Of a DNA stretch of 36,322 nucleotides, positions 7,381 to 16,515 are shown in pieces; positions within the stretch are counted from its first letter, which is position 1; each line of letters starts with the position of its first letter. The DNA lies in IMG/VR virus record IMGVR_UViG_3300044796_000141, positions 1 to 36,322 of that record; one strand, written 5' to 3'. Made by a program: the position numbers and the translations under genes. Below the pieces are notes generated by a model. It saw only the letters and a program-made list of their open reading frames with translations. It had not been told where the DNA came from and did no database searches. The stretch is from a virus.

Positions 7381-8936
7381 AAAATATCCTTTCCTAAATA
7401 AAACAAAAGCGTGTTTAAGGGAGCTTCATGTAGTGGTGCCATATTTAATAGCACAATTGCTGCTAATTGTTCAACTTTTTTTCTGTCGTAGTTGTTTTCT
7501 TCTAAAAATTTATAAAATATTTCTTTGCATTTTATATAACTTTCGGTTGTTTCTATACCATAATGAATTGCGTTTCCTTCTGTAGATATATTATATTTGC
7601 CTTGCTTGACTAAATCATGTGGAAATAAAAGTCCAGATAGCATCTTGGCCAAATCATAATACGTATCTCCGTATTCTATTATTCCGCCAAAGTCCTGACG
7701 CCAATCAATTAGTTTAAAAGTGTTTTCTTTTGTCAATAATATATTTGAGAAATTAAAATCTCCGTGCATTAATGAAGGTCTTCCGCTTAATATTTTAGAC
7801 CAATTCAAAACCGATAATAAATCTTTTGTTTTTGGTATTCTTTCACCATTAATTGCATAGTCTGAATCTTGAAAATTAAACTTTGTATAAAATTGGTCTA
7901 ATCTGTCTTTTGTTTTTCTATAATAAAAATCTACACAAGCCTGTTGAAATTTTGAATGCTCTTCTGGATTTAATGATTTTTCTGTCCATAAATTTTTGTT
8001 ATAATAATCTAACAAATCTTTAAAAACAATTTCAGGATTTGGAATTGAAAATAAATCTATACCTTCAATATATTCATATGAATAAAAATTGTCTGAATAA
8101 CTTATAATTTTAGGTACCAAATCTCCTAATATTTTTGTTCTTTTAACTCTATTATTGCAAATTTTTGAATTATTAAAATATTTTACTACTTTATTATCAA
8201 AGAAATATATCTCTTCATCTATCTTATTAAGATTTTCAATCTTACTTGGATATTTCTTTTGTGTTTCTTTTAATTTATCTAAGTCTCCTATATCGCACCA
8301 ATTTAATTCTTCGGCAGCAATATCTAAATTATTCATTAATAGACCATAAAAGCCGGAACTAACCATTAATTGTCCATCAATAATAATTGGATTATTTTTT
8401 AAAAAGTTTTTAAAGACTTCATAATCTTTTATAAAAGCGCAACCAATATATGCATTCCCTGTATAATTGTTTCCTTTTTCATAAAAGCTTGTAATGTGAT
8501 TATATCTTTTGCCCAATTTGTATTGAACGGAAGAATATTCATTATCTTCACTTTTTCTTTCGGCGTAACCAATCCAATTCCAATTTCCAAACGGACTACT
8601 AAAAGGTAAAGATGATAATATTAATGTATCTGCGCACCAAATATAGAAAGGGCCATCTATAAGGTCATATGCGCTCATTAAAGCGCCGCCAGGACCATTC
8701 ATTGTGTTTTGCTCTACGAAGGTTGCCTTGATATTTGGATGGCAAATTTTAACATATTGCTTAACTAAATCACTTAAATAGCCAACAATAAAAATAAATT
8801 CGGTATCTTCTGGAAAGTATTCAACGATATGAGATATAGCGCCCTTATCTCCTACTTTAATCATACCCTTATTAAAAAATTGAGCGTAATTTCCAAGACG
8901 TGTACCTTTTCCTGCGGCTAAAATGATTGCTTTCAA
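7362..8936 (-). CDS. Sugar nucleotidyltransferase fused to an aminoglycoside/choline-kinase-like phosphotransferase
   Basis: 524 residues, TTG start at 8936 inside a TTGA overlap. Residues 1-230 are a nucleotidyltransferase of the GT-A-like fold: AIILAAGKGTRLG at 3-15, GPGGALMSAYDLI, WCADTLIL as metal motif, and NWCDIGD near the end. The second half is a phosphotransferase of the APH/choline kinase type, with YEYIEGIDLF, LMHGDFNFSNILL (catalytic base and Mg ligand) and LIDWRQDFGG. The fusion can phosphorylate a small alcohol or sugar and activate it with a nucleotide. Related two-domain enzymes occur in capsule loci, and LicA/LicC do the same for choline. It begins a coupled block with the HAD and GatZ-like genes. 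Confidence 0.8.
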   Translation of the reverse strand: MKAIILAAGKGTRLGNYAQFFNKGMIKVGDKGAISHIVEYFPEDTEFIFIVGYLSDLVKQYVKICHPNIKATFVEQNTMNGPGGALMSAYDLIDGPFYIWCADTLILSSLPFSSPFGNWNWIGYAERKSEDNEYSSVQYKLGKRYNHITSFYEKGNNYTGNAYIGCAFIKDYEVFKNFLKNNPIIIDGQLMVSSGFYGLLMNNLDIAAEELNWCDIGDLDKLKETQKKYPSKIENLNKIDEEIYFFDNKVVKYFNNSKICNNRVKRTKILGDLVPKIISYSDNFYSYEYIEGIDLFSIPNPEIVFKDLLDYYNKNLWTEKSLNPEEHSKFQQACVDFYYRKTKDRLDQFYTKFNFQDSDYAINGERIPKTKDLLSVLNWSKILSGRPSLMHGDFNFSNILLTKENTFKLIDWRQDFGGIIEYGDTYYDLAKMLSGLLFPHDLVKQGKYNISTEGNAIHYGIETTESYIKCKEIFYKFLEENNYDRKKVEQLAAIVLLNMAPLHEAPLNTLLFYLGKDILWQTMK

Positions 8937-9892
8937 GTGTAATGCTCCATGATTTTCTTACTTGCTTGAAGTAAAAAGATTCCGTCATTAGAATATATTT
9001 TTTGATGTATTAGTTCAGGAGTTGTATTAAAACATTTTGCTAAATATTTTTTAACATTCGGTGAACCATAATGAATAATGTAATTTTGTCCCCACGGAAT
9101 ATCATATCCATCTCTATCTTCTGCGTATCCTTCGCCTTCAAGTCCAACAGTTCTAAAGTTATGCAATAATGGCCAAATTGAATTTAAAAATTCTGACAAA
9201 AGCATAAATTTACACCAGCTTTGACCTGCCGGATATTTATCTTTTGGACCCATTCCTTCGTCAGGATATGCTAAATATTTATCTAATTTTTCTTTCAATT
9301 GTCTAAATAAAATTATATCAATTTTTTCTAAATTTTTAAAATAATTCAAATTAAATAAACCAGAAGTTTTTAAACAATCTTGTGTATATAAGACTCTTTC
9401 CATGTCTGAGTATTTAAAAATCAATATATTTTTTTGTAATACTTCTAGACACGCTTTTAGAAAGGGCGTTCCACTGCAATCTTTATATGGTTGATGAATT
9501 GAGGAAACTCTTCCTATTTGATACTGTCTAATATGTGCAGTGTCTATAACGTGTTCATGAAAGTTAGATTTTGTTCTATCTATAAAAGCTTTTAGCCAAT
9601 TATCTTTATAAACCAAACAGTCTTCATGACAAAAGAAAAAATAATCGTATGTATCAATATATTGTTTTGATATAAATTCAAAAGTTGATTCCGCTCTATC
9701 ATTTTCGCATTTAATTACATTGTATTTTTCTGATAATGTGGCGAGCAAATCTAAATGTTTTTTATCATCGCTTGAATTGTCTGCTATGATTAAATCATAA
9801 GGAAACCCGGCATCAAATTTTTCCATTGATTTTATCAAACTTATAAGGAGAGTTGGATTATTTCTAGTTGCTATTACTACTAAAGTCTTCAT
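8933..9892 (-). CDS. Glycosyltransferase, GT-A fold, divergent
   Basis: 319 residues. The N-terminus MKTLVVIATRNNP with IIADNSSDD is a GT2-like nucleotide-binding start. The usual DxD is replaced by FFFCHEDCLVY, so HED may bind the metal. The long C-terminal half (GMGPKDKYPAGQSWCKFML and DIPWGQNYIIHYGS) is not one I recognise. It overlaps the reductase gene by 29 nt and the nucleotidyltransferase gene by 4 nt. Function beyond glycosyl transfer is not readable. Confidence 0.7.
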   Translation of the reverse strand: MKTLVVIATRNNPTLLISLIKSMEKFDAGFPYDLIIADNSSDDKKHLDLLATLSEKYNVIKCENDRAESTFEFISKQYIDTYDYFFFCHEDCLVYKDNWLKAFIDRTKSNFHEHVIDTAHIRQYQIGRVSSIHQPYKDCSGTPFLKACLEVLQKNILIFKYSDMERVLYTQDCLKTSGLFNLNYFKNLEKIDIILFRQLKEKLDKYLAYPDEGMGPKDKYPAGQSWCKFMLLSEFLNSIWPLLHNFRTVGLEGEGYAEDRDGYDIPWGQNYIIHYGSPNVKKYLAKCFNTTPELIHQKIYSNDGIFLLQASKKIMEHYT

Positions 9893-10688
9893 TTAAGAAA
9901 CCTTTCATTTCAATAAGCTGTCTATGAAATGATTGAATAGCTATTGGTGATTCATAATCACTTGATAGAGTTCTATCTATTTCGTATTTGTCCTTAAAGT
10001 CAATTATGTCAAGCTTTAGATTATAATGATTGTTAAATAAAATTAACATTTGATATTTTGAATAGCTATGTGGAGAAAATATATGCTTTGTACCCTTCCA
10101 ATAAAGGCTTCTTTCAATTAATTCATGCATATATTTTGATAATTCTAGACACGTTATACCATTCCAGATATGATTAGTATATCCACTGCATGTTTTCCCG
10201 GACTGTGACTTTGCCCATTCAAAAAATGACAACTTATTTTTTAATTCTTCGCCAATAATAGATGTTCTTATATTGGTGGAATTGGATGGTTCTCCTAAAG
10301 ATTTAGACCTTCCATAAATATCGGTAGCATCATGCACAGAATTCTCTGAATAATTCCCGGTTAAGCCAGAAAATACACAATCTGTGGTGATATGTATCAT
10401 TTTAACGCCTACTTTATCGCAAACAGACGACAAAACATGCGGAAATAATGAATTTATGTGTATCATTTCTTCCTGAGAGCTGTTTCTTTGTTTAATCATT
10501 CCTATACAGTTTATGACTGCGGAAGCTTCACCGTATGGAGTTTGCTGAATAATATACTGTAAAGTCTCTTTTGGAGTCTTTAAAACGTTAAATTTTGGAC
10601 AATAAGTCTCATAACCTTTAGATTTAAAGTATTTTGTTGCGTAAGTTCCAAGCATTCCGGTAGAACCAAGGATAACGACTTGCTTCAT
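9864..10688 (-). CDS. RmlD-like SDR reductase (nucleotide-sugar 4-reductase)
   Basis: 274 residues. GSTGMLG near residue 8 binds NAD(P)H. CIGMIKQR, HITTDCVFSGLTGNYSE and DIYGRSK (catalytic Tyr/Lys) match the dTDP-4-dehydrorhamnose reductase family, with the RTSIIG strand after. The neighbour at 10690 is a UDP-GlcNAc 4,6-dehydratase-like enzyme. The pair is arranged like the dehydratase and reductase (WbvB/WbvR, CapE/CapF type) that make UDP-6-deoxy-L-aminosugars. There is no C-terminal cupin domain, so it is closer to WbvR than to CapF/WbjC. The expected 2-epimerase was not found here. Confidence 0.8.
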   Translation of the reverse strand: MKQVVILGSTGMLGTYATKYFKSKGYETYCPKFNVLKTPKETLQYIIQQTPYGEASAVINCIGMIKQRNSSQEEMIHINSLFPHVLSSVCDKVGVKMIHITTDCVFSGLTGNYSENSVHDATDIYGRSKSLGEPSNSTNIRTSIIGEELKNKLSFFEWAKSQSGKTCSGYTNHIWNGITCLELSKYMHELIERSLYWKGTKHIFSPHSYSKYQMLILFNNHYNLKLDIIDFKDKYEIDRTLSSDYESPIAIQSFHRQLIEMKGFLNEDFSSNSN

Positions 10689-10689
10689 T

Positions 10690-11634
10690 TTAGAATGCCC
10701 ACTCTTTTAGGAATGAAAACAGTTCTTTTTTAGTCATAATGTTGGCTGGGTCGCCTGAAGAAAACTCTTTATCTGTATCTTTAAAAGAATCGCTATTTTT
10801 TATATCATGAAGAACGAATTTGTCTTGTAATACTTGTATTCTATTGGCCTCTTCTGTAGAAAATAAAACTTCATGCATCTTTTCGCCAGGTCTTATTTTA
10901 GTAACTTCGATTTTTTGTTCTGACTGATATGCTTGGATAAAGCATTCTGCTAAATCCATAATATTAGCTGATTTTATTTTTGGTATAAAAATCTTCTTAC
11001 CGATACCATCTTGAAGTGCCGCAAAGATAATTTCTACCGCCGCCGAGTGATGAAGGAAAAATCTCGTCATTTGCGGGTGTGTAACCAATAAATTTTGTTT
11101 CTTTTCTAGTTTTTCTTTATAAACGGGTATAATAGAGCCAGTAGAACCTAAAATATTGCCATATCTAACTGAGTTATGTATGTGCCTGGTCTTATTTTGT
11201 GCATTAATATGCAGTCTTTCAGCTAAAGCTTTAGTCATGCCATAGCTGTTTTGTGGCGAAGGGGCTTTGTCTGTAGATATGAATAGATTTTTAATCAGGT
11301 GATTGTCGTAGTTTGCAAGAGCTTTATTAACATTTATCATACCATTAATGTTTGTATCAATGGCCTCTTCTATGAAATCTTCGCACATATCAATCATTTT
11401 CATGGCTGACGCATTAATAATGACGCCTGGGGCTGAAGTTCTAATAGCTTGGAAAACACTATCGTAATTTCTTACATCACCAATGATGTTTTTTACAAAT
11501 GGAAATAAAGTCTTTGTTTTTCTATGCTTTTCCTCTGTACGAGAAAAGACATATACGTTGTCGTATTGAGAGCCTAGTTTTTCAAGAATGGCATGACCAA
11601 TATAGCCCGTACCACCCAATATTAGATAGTTCAT
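10690..11634 (-). CDS. UDP-N-acetylglucosamine 4,6-dehydratase-like (PseB/CapD family)
   Basis: 314 residues, short SDR of the CapD/PseB group. GGTGYIG at 7-13, INASAMKMIDMCE, the catalytic STDKAPSPQNSYGMTK (Thr-Asp-Lys plus Tyr/Lys), RYGNILGSTGSIIP, THPQMTRF and IRPGEKMHEVL are all in family order. It should dehydrate UDP-GlcNAc to a 4-keto-6-deoxy sugar, the first step to 6-deoxyaminosugars. It has no membrane segments, unlike long CapD/FlmA forms. The product would go to the RmlD-like reductase immediately downstream, 1 nt apart. Confidence 0.87.
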   Translation of the reverse strand: MNYLILGGTGYIGHAILEKLGSQYDNVYVFSRTEEKHRKTKTLFPFVKNIIGDVRNYDSVFQAIRTSAPGVIINASAMKMIDMCEDFIEEAIDTNINGMINVNKALANYDNHLIKNLFISTDKAPSPQNSYGMTKALAERLHINAQNKTRHIHNSVRYGNILGSTGSIIPVYKEKLEKKQNLLVTHPQMTRFFLHHSAAVEIIFAALQDGIGKKIFIPKIKSANIMDLAECFIQAYQSEQKIEVTKIRPGEKMHEVLFSTEEANRIQVLQDKFVLHDIKNSDSFKDTDKEFSSGDPANIMTKKELFSFLKEWAF

Positions 11635-12416
11635 TTTACCACCTCGAATGGCTTTTTAATTTGCATACTATCACGGAACTGGTTTTGAGTCAAACCCCAC
11701 TTCTTCGTGAAGATGTCTTCGCCGCTTTTGGCGTTATCTTCTTTGGTTAGTTGTTTGAAAGTTTTACTAACGAAATGATATACTTGACATTGTTGCGTTA
11801 AAAAGAAATTTTTACAACCTTTTTCGGACAGCTCTTTTGGAAAGTCATTATCAACTCCCCAGCCTGGCCAATATTGAGGGTCAAAAAATCCGGCTTCTTT
11901 TCCTAATTTTTTAGGAAAAAGAATTGGATGAGACCATTGCTTAGTTGCATGTGGATATTGCGGTCTATTTTTCACATACCAATCTACCAATTCTTGTTCT
12001 CTAAATTGCTCTGCGACATATCCGGCGTTAAAATAAACATACTCAGGATTGCCAGGTATTGGCTCTACTAAACGACAACTAATAGTGAATTTATCTATAT
12101 TGTCTTTTTTAAATTCTTTTATTTGATTAACTAAAGTAAAGTCACAACCAGGCAAAATATACATGTCGCTATTAACCACAAAACAATATTCATATTTTGC
12201 TTGTTCTAGTACATTATTTACTCCGCAAAAACCTTGATTGTTAATGCTGTGTGTATATTTAATATTGTTTTCTACTAGCCATTTATAGGTTCCGTCAGTG
12301 CAGGCATTAGAGTGAACCAATAATTCATATGGCACTCTCCAATTTTTCTTTAAAGAAGCATATAATATCTTAAGATATGGAAGTGAATTGTAGGTTGGAA
12401 CGCATATTGAAATCAT
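11631..12416 (-). CDS. Glycosyltransferase family 2
   Basis: 261 residues. MISICVPTYNSLPYLKILY opens a GT-A domain. NNQGFCGVNNVLEQA and VVNSDMYILPGC (SDM as metal motif) follow. The SDMYILPGC block is close to TDMYMMPGC of the gene at 18112-18951, so these two are paralogues and differ from the KDQRN pair. WPGWGVDNDFPKEL and HFVSKTF look like the acceptor half. ATGA overlap with the small membrane protein gene upstream. Confidence 0.82.
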   Translation of the reverse strand: MISICVPTYNSLPYLKILYASLKKNWRVPYELLVHSNACTDGTYKWLVENNIKYTHSINNQGFCGVNNVLEQAKYEYCFVVNSDMYILPGCDFTLVNQIKEFKKDNIDKFTISCRLVEPIPGNPEYVYFNAGYVAEQFREQELVDWYVKNRPQYPHATKQWSHPILFPKKLGKEAGFFDPQYWPGWGVDNDFPKELSEKGCKNFFLTQQCQVYHFVSKTFKQLTKEDNAKSGEDIFTKKWGLTQNQFRDSMQIKKPFEVVK

Positions 12417-12532
12417 TTCTTTTTTTTACGCCTTGCTATTAATAATGCAACTATTGCAGAACCAGCTATTATTGAACCCCAAATAGTCGATGCCCAAAAA
12501 TATAACGTATCTCCTTCACTTATTTGCCCCAT
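12413..12532 (-). CDS. 39-residue single-span membrane protein
   Basis: Too short for most gene callers. ATG at 12532, stop inside the ATGA that starts the next gene. About ten polar N-terminal residues, one hydrophobic span (FWASTIWGSIIAGSAIVALL) and a basic tail ARRKKKK, implying N-out/C-in by the positive-inside rule. It overlaps the DUF2061 gene by 13 nt, so the two membrane proteins are co-translated and may act together. No known family recognised. Confidence 0.65.
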   Translation of the reverse strand: MGQISEGDTLYFWASTIWGSIIAGSAIVALLIARRKKKK

Positions 12533-12720
12533 TTTATATGCTCCCATGCTCGCTCAAACACATAAAACAAAAAGAACCCTGAAATATTTAAAATTATTGA
12601 TAGCTTTATTGTATCTGTAAAATTACCAAGAACTATATAAGTTATAATAAAGCTTTGAATGGTAGAGATGCCTCTCCATATCAATCCTCTAACAACTGTT
12701 CTACCTCTAGTTTCTGACAA
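12520..12720 (-). CDS. DUF2061 family membrane protein
   Basis: 66 residues matching the DUF2061 pattern: SETRGRTVVRGLIWRGI, then two hydrophobic segments (IQSFIITYIVLG and SIILNISGFFLFYVF) and the conserved ERAWEHIKWG end. DUF2061 proteins are small inner-membrane proteins of unknown role, also found in phages. It sits between a GT4 and a GT2 gene, suggesting a link to lipid-linked glycan handling. That is only context. Confidence 0.8.
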   Translation of the reverse strand: MSETRGRTVVRGLIWRGISTIQSFIITYIVLGNFTDTIKLSIILNISGFFLFYVFERAWEHIKWGK

Positions 12721-12723
12721 CGC

Positions 12724-13677
12724 CTATACGACCCTTCTATTTTTTATCATATTTTCATAGTATTGCAAATACTTTTTAGCGCCAGCGATGTCACTATGAT
12801 TATCTAGGGCGTATTGTCTCACATAATTTGTATCAATTTTCTTTATATTTAAGATGGCTTTAATATAGTCAGCTTCTGTTTCACAGGTAAAACCTACTTT
12901 TTCATTGATATATTCCGGTAAACAGCCGTTTTTTGAGCCAATTACAGGCGTTCCGCACATAAAAGCCTCTGGAATGACCAACGCACCAGCTTCTGGCAGC
13001 TTTGTAGGAAACAATAAAGCTGATGCTGGCGCAAGATAAGCCGTCTTATTATCTCCATTAATTTCGCCTATAAACTTAATATTTGGCTCTTGAGAGCATA
13101 TTTTTTTGATATGTTCAGCGAATTCAGGTCTGCCACCAGCTCCAGCTATACGAAATTGGAGCCATTTCATCTTTTTAGCAATCATAATAAAGGTATCTAA
13201 TCCCTTACCCCATTCCCAACCAAAGCCGGCGATATGAATGAAATATCCCATCTTGTTTGGAACGAACATAAAGTCCTCTTCTGAAACAAAAGAATTAACA
13301 TAAGCAGGACAGTTGATTCTATCGGATACAAACTTACTTACGCAGATGGCGTTAGGATGGTTATCCATCGATTTAAGCCACTGTGGTGAGCTTTCCATAC
13401 CAAGACCGCCACCACCATGTATCGTGCCCACCCAAGGCTGTTTAAAGTGGTTATAGGAGTGTTCTGGACCAAAGCCCTGGACGTGAATTATGTCTGTATC
13501 GTCTGGAACTGAATTAACTACAATAGCGCCTGTATTGGTTTGAGAACCTTCTTTTCCATAAAGATAGACCTTATGACCAAGTTTAACGAGCCCGCGACAC
13601 AATGCTTCACAATAGCGTTCTGCTCCTGCGCTTGCCTTGGCGGGATAAAGGTAAGGAGAATATTGACAGATTATCAT
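12724..13677 (-). CDS. Glycosyltransferase family 4 (GT-B fold)
   Basis: 317 residues. N-terminal domain starts MIICQYSPYLYPAKASAGAE with the usual Gly-rich acceptor loop. The C-terminal donor domain has HIAGFGWEWGKGLD, IAGAGG, IKFIGEI and the E-x7-E region PEAGALVIPEAFMCGTPVIG. Retaining glycosyltransferase acting on nucleotide sugars. ATGA overlap with the methyltransferase gene. The acceptor is unknown. Confidence 0.87.
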   Translation of the reverse strand: MIICQYSPYLYPAKASAGAERYCEALCRGLVKLGHKVYLYGKEGSQTNTGAIVVNSVPDDTDIIHVQGFGPEHSYNHFKQPWVGTIHGGGGLGMESSPQWLKSMDNHPNAICVSKFVSDRINCPAYVNSFVSEEDFMFVPNKMGYFIHIAGFGWEWGKGLDTFIMIAKKMKWLQFRIAGAGGRPEFAEHIKKICSQEPNIKFIGEINGDNKTAYLAPASALLFPTKLPEAGALVIPEAFMCGTPVIGSKNGCLPEYINEKVGFTCETEADYIKAILNIKKIDTNYVRQYALDNHSDIAGAKKYLQYYENMIKNRRVV

Positions 13678-14360
13678 TTAACTTTTCTATAAAGTCTAAC
13701 GCCGCCATAAAAAAGTTCTGGATTAGTGTGGTATTCTTCGAGTACAAATTCAAATCCATTTTCTTCAAACTTAAAATCGTCTATTGCTTGTCTGCAACCG
13801 ATATGTCTATCTTCTGAACATTCTGGAGTGTATGGCTGTTCACTACCGCCTTGAAAGGTTGGGCTAATATCGTGAAAGCCAATTAAGCCACCAACCTTAA
13901 CCTTTTTATAGTAGTTTTGAGCATCTACTAATGTATGTCTATAGCAATGACAACCATCAATAAAAACGAAGTTAAAGTCATTCTCTTTGAATTGGTCAAT
14001 TACTGATTGGTCGGTTGATTTACCGTCTACGAAATGCAACGAATGACCATCGAAATATCTTGGGTCATAACCGTGAAGTTTACTGTCTATTCCATATCCT
14101 ATAACTTGCCATGGTTTGTGGAAGTCCATATAGTTGTGAAATGACTTAATGAAGCCGCCATGAGCAGTTCCTACTTCTAAAATCTTATATTGTTCTTCGT
14201 TGGGAAATTCGTCTAGATGTAATTTAAGAGCCGCCAATACTCCCACCCAATCGCCACGAGGATTGCTTGAAAAATGCGCCGTATTGGCATTAGCAATCGG
14301 GTCGAATGTCAATTCCTTTGGTGTTATAATTTTAAAGTTATCGTATTGTTTTTCTATCAT
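13674..14360 (-). CDS. Class I SAM-dependent methyltransferase, sugar O-methyltransferase-like
   Basis: 228 residues. ILEVGTAHGGF is the SAM-binding motif I. DSKLHGYDPRYF, VFIDGCHCYRHTLVDAQNYY and GGLIGFHDI follow the order of the Methyltransf_24 / CmcI-like group, where the FIDGxHxY segment binds metal and SAM. Likely methylates a sugar hydroxyl of the glycan made by its neighbours. Coupled by ATGA overlap to the genes on both sides. Confidence 0.8.
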   Translation of the reverse strand: MIEKQYDNFKIITPKELTFDPIANANTAHFSSNPRGDWVGVLAALKLHLDEFPNEEQYKILEVGTAHGGFIKSFHNYMDFHKPWQVIGYGIDSKLHGYDPRYFDGHSLHFVDGKSTDQSVIDQFKENDFNFVFIDGCHCYRHTLVDAQNYYKKVKVGGLIGFHDISPTFQGGSEQPYTPECSEDRHIGCRQAIDDFKFEENGFEFVLEEYHTNPELFYGGVRLYRKVK

Positions 14361-14863
14361 ATTCTTTTACCTTTACTTAAATTTTCGTTCCACCACAGAG
14401 GTTGAAGATTGGTGTAATGACAAGCTTTAACAAATTCTTCGCGATTTGTCAAGTCGAAGGATGCGAGGGGAGTAATGTGGTCTATGTGCCAGCCATCTGG
14501 CTTGTGATTTTCCCAAGTCATACCTGGGTGAAAATTAGATTCTAAATATTGCTTAAGCTGTTCAAGACTACATCCCAAATCTTTAATAGCAGACCCGCTT
14601 GATTTTTTTCTTTGTAGGGCTTGATAAACTCTTGTTCTTAAATAGCAGCTTATTTTATATTCAATGCTTTCTTGTCTGCGTTTAACTTTATATGCATTAA
14701 TTTTTGTTCTATTTTGAATTCTATAATTTTTTAAATATTCTACTCTTTTGCCTCGGTTATTTTCTTCATATTTTTTAACCGTGGCTTTTCTAATTTCTGG
14801 ATGATTTTTTCTCCATTTTTTAGATGCTAAATTGTTTCTAATTTTTCTTTCTTCTGGAGACAT
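14357..14863 (-). CDS. HNH endonuclease (non-endonuclease VII type)
   Basis: 168 residues. A basic, helical N-terminal 90 residues probably contacts DNA. Then LGCSLEQLKQYLESNF, GMTWENH, WHIDHITPLASFDL (HNH core) and HYTNLQPLWWNENLSKG, the standard phage HNH arrangement. It contains no in-frame CGG and is intact. Inserted between the radical SAM and methyltransferase genes with 1-nt and 4-nt overlaps, so it is a precise intergenic insertion. Confidence 0.87.
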   Translation of the reverse strand: MSPEERKIRNNLASKKWRKNHPEIRKATVKKYEENNRGKRVEYLKNYRIQNRTKINAYKVKRRQESIEYKISCYLRTRVYQALQRKKSSGSAIKDLGCSLEQLKQYLESNFHPGMTWENHKPDGWHIDHITPLASFDLTNREEFVKACHYTNLQPLWWNENLSKGKRI

Positions 14864-16299
14864 TAGATGTATTTCTTGCCACCGTTTAATTCATTAAGTG
14901 AAAGATATTCTTCCAATACTTCTTGTGAAATAGTATCGTTAGCCATCATATCTTTGCTTTGATGAAAGAAATAATGGTCTGGCGTTTTGTCAAGAGGAAA
15001 ACCTTTAGCGACCAAATCTCTATAAATTTTTGTTCCATAATAAGGACTCATAATACTTAAGCTATAATATTCTGCTTTTATTTCTTTTGCAAGGGAGATT
15101 GTTTGACGCAAATCATCATCTGTTTCTCCTGGGAATCCGCACATGAGATATGCCGTATATGGCACTCCGGCATCTTCAAGCATTTTACAGCCAGCAATCA
15201 TTTCTTCTCTAGTTTCATCTTTTTGTATTTCTTTTAATAGTCTCGGACTGCCAGTTTCAATACCAATTTTTGCTCTAACGCATCCGGCTTCTTTCATCTT
15301 GGCACAAAGTTCCGGGTCAAGATGGTCAGTACGAAGTTCCGCTTTCCAAGGCATTTTAAGATTGTTATCAATCATTCCTTGTAGTATCTTCATTGTTCTA
15401 TCTTTTTTAACTGTAAAAACATCGTCAACAAAATATACAATAGTATTATCATTAACCAAAAGTTTATCTTTGTGCTCTATATTTGCAGATTGAGAATAGT
15501 CCATTTCCTTAACCATGTCCCAATGCTCTTTCTTAAGATGTTTCAGCTCTTCAATAACATCATTAGGCTCTCTATATTGCGTCTTGTTACGCTTCCAATG
15601 TTCTGGACTGGCACAATAGGAACAACGATATGGACAGCCTCTAATAGAGACCACATAGGATACATCAATAAACTTTCGTTCTTCATCTGGTATTTTCCAG
15701 AATTTTTTGCGCTCTGGGAAGGGAAGTTGTTCTACGGGTTTAATAACTTCTGCATCACCGTTATCATTTAAGGTTCCAAATCTAGTTCTGGAAACAACAC
15801 CTGAAATGGTCTTTGGTTCTTTGCCATTCACTAGATTTAACATGGCGAATTCACCTTCGCGTTTAACTGCGTAATCTAATGTTGGAATTTTATTGAGAAT
15901 GTCACCATCCATTGTAGGATGTGGCCCGCCAATTACTTGTTTAATGTGTGGTGCTCTCTCTTTAATCTTTTTTGAGAGTATTTTAATGGCAGTTAGATTG
16001 GCAGTATAGCAAGTGAATCCTATCCATTCTGGATTAAATTCAAGAATGTTGGCCGCTACCTCTTCCCAAATAGCATGGTTTTCATCATCGAAGTATTTCT
16101 TATAATCATTGAGCCCTGCAAAGATTGATTTTAAGTTTGCAAAAACTCTTTCATTTAAATAATCTGAATTATAAAGCCACGCATCATGCCCATGTTGATT
16201 GAGCATAGCCGCTATATATGCGATTCCGAGGCTGTTAGCGTTGTATCTAGAGCCTAAAAGTCGATAAAACGGTGGATTTATCAACAAAACACGCGCCAT
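14863..16299 (-). CDS. B12-binding domain radical SAM protein
   Basis: 478 residues. Residues 1-150 form a cobalamin-binding-like Rossmann domain (VLLINPPFYR, IGFTCYTANLTAIKILSK, VIGGPHPT). Residues 222, 226 and 229 are the three cysteines of RGCPYRCSYC that hold the 4Fe-4S cluster. GIETGSPRLLKEI and GFPGETDDDL are typical of the barrel. This class methylates or rearranges unreactive carbons and is frequent in glycan and natural-product clusters. The classical DXHXXG cobalamin motif is not evident, so B12 may bind base-off or not at all. Specific reaction unknown. Confidence 0.87.
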   Translation of the reverse strand: MARVLLINPPFYRLLGSRYNANSLGIAYIAAMLNQHGHDAWLYNSDYLNERVFANLKSIFAGLNDYKKYFDDENHAIWEEVAANILEFNPEWIGFTCYTANLTAIKILSKKIKERAPHIKQVIGGPHPTMDGDILNKIPTLDYAVKREGEFAMLNLVNGKEPKTISGVVSRTRFGTLNDNGDAEVIKPVEQLPFPERKKFWKIPDEERKFIDVSYVVSIRGCPYRCSYCASPEHWKRNKTQYREPNDVIEELKHLKKEHWDMVKEMDYSQSANIEHKDKLLVNDNTIVYFVDDVFTVKKDRTMKILQGMIDNNLKMPWKAELRTDHLDPELCAKMKEAGCVRAKIGIETGSPRLLKEIQKDETREEMIAGCKMLEDAGVPYTAYLMCGFPGETDDDLRQTISLAKEIKAEYYSLSIMSPYYGTKIYRDLVAKGFPLDKTPDHYFFHQSKDMMANDTISQEVLEEYLSLNELNGGKKYI

Positions 16300-16302
16300 T
16301 AG

Positions 16303-16500
16303 CTATACCTGTGGCTCTTCCGTTTTGTTGGTCTTTGTTACCATTTGCTTAATAGGTCCAGTAGGAACTGACTTCTTAAGCTCTGAAATGGTCACTACAA
16401 ACCCTTTAATTTGTTCTTTTAAGTCGTCTACTTGGCTTTGTAAGCCTCTTACTGCCTGTTCTACTGTATCTGTAATCTTTCTTTCGTCTTCTGCTGTCAT
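16303..16500 (-). CDS. Small coiled-coil protein, function unknown
   Basis: 65 residues. ITDTVEQAVRGLQSQVDDL and EQIKGFVVTISELKK have heptad hydrophobics, followed by a polar tail. Similar in type to the 72-residue protein at 3411-3629. It precedes the radical SAM gene by 3 nt. No motif suggests activity. A scaffold or structural accessory is possible. Confidence 0.6.
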   Translation of the reverse strand: MTAEDERKITDTVEQAVRGLQSQVDDLKEQIKGFVVTISELKKSVPTGPIKQMVTKTNKTEEPQV

Positions 16501-16515
16501 ATTATCTCCTTTTTT

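Noticed and set aside
15143-15771. Two plus-strand open frames opposite the radical SAM gene
   Set aside because: They mirror the minus-strand codon structure. The radical SAM protein is unambiguous.
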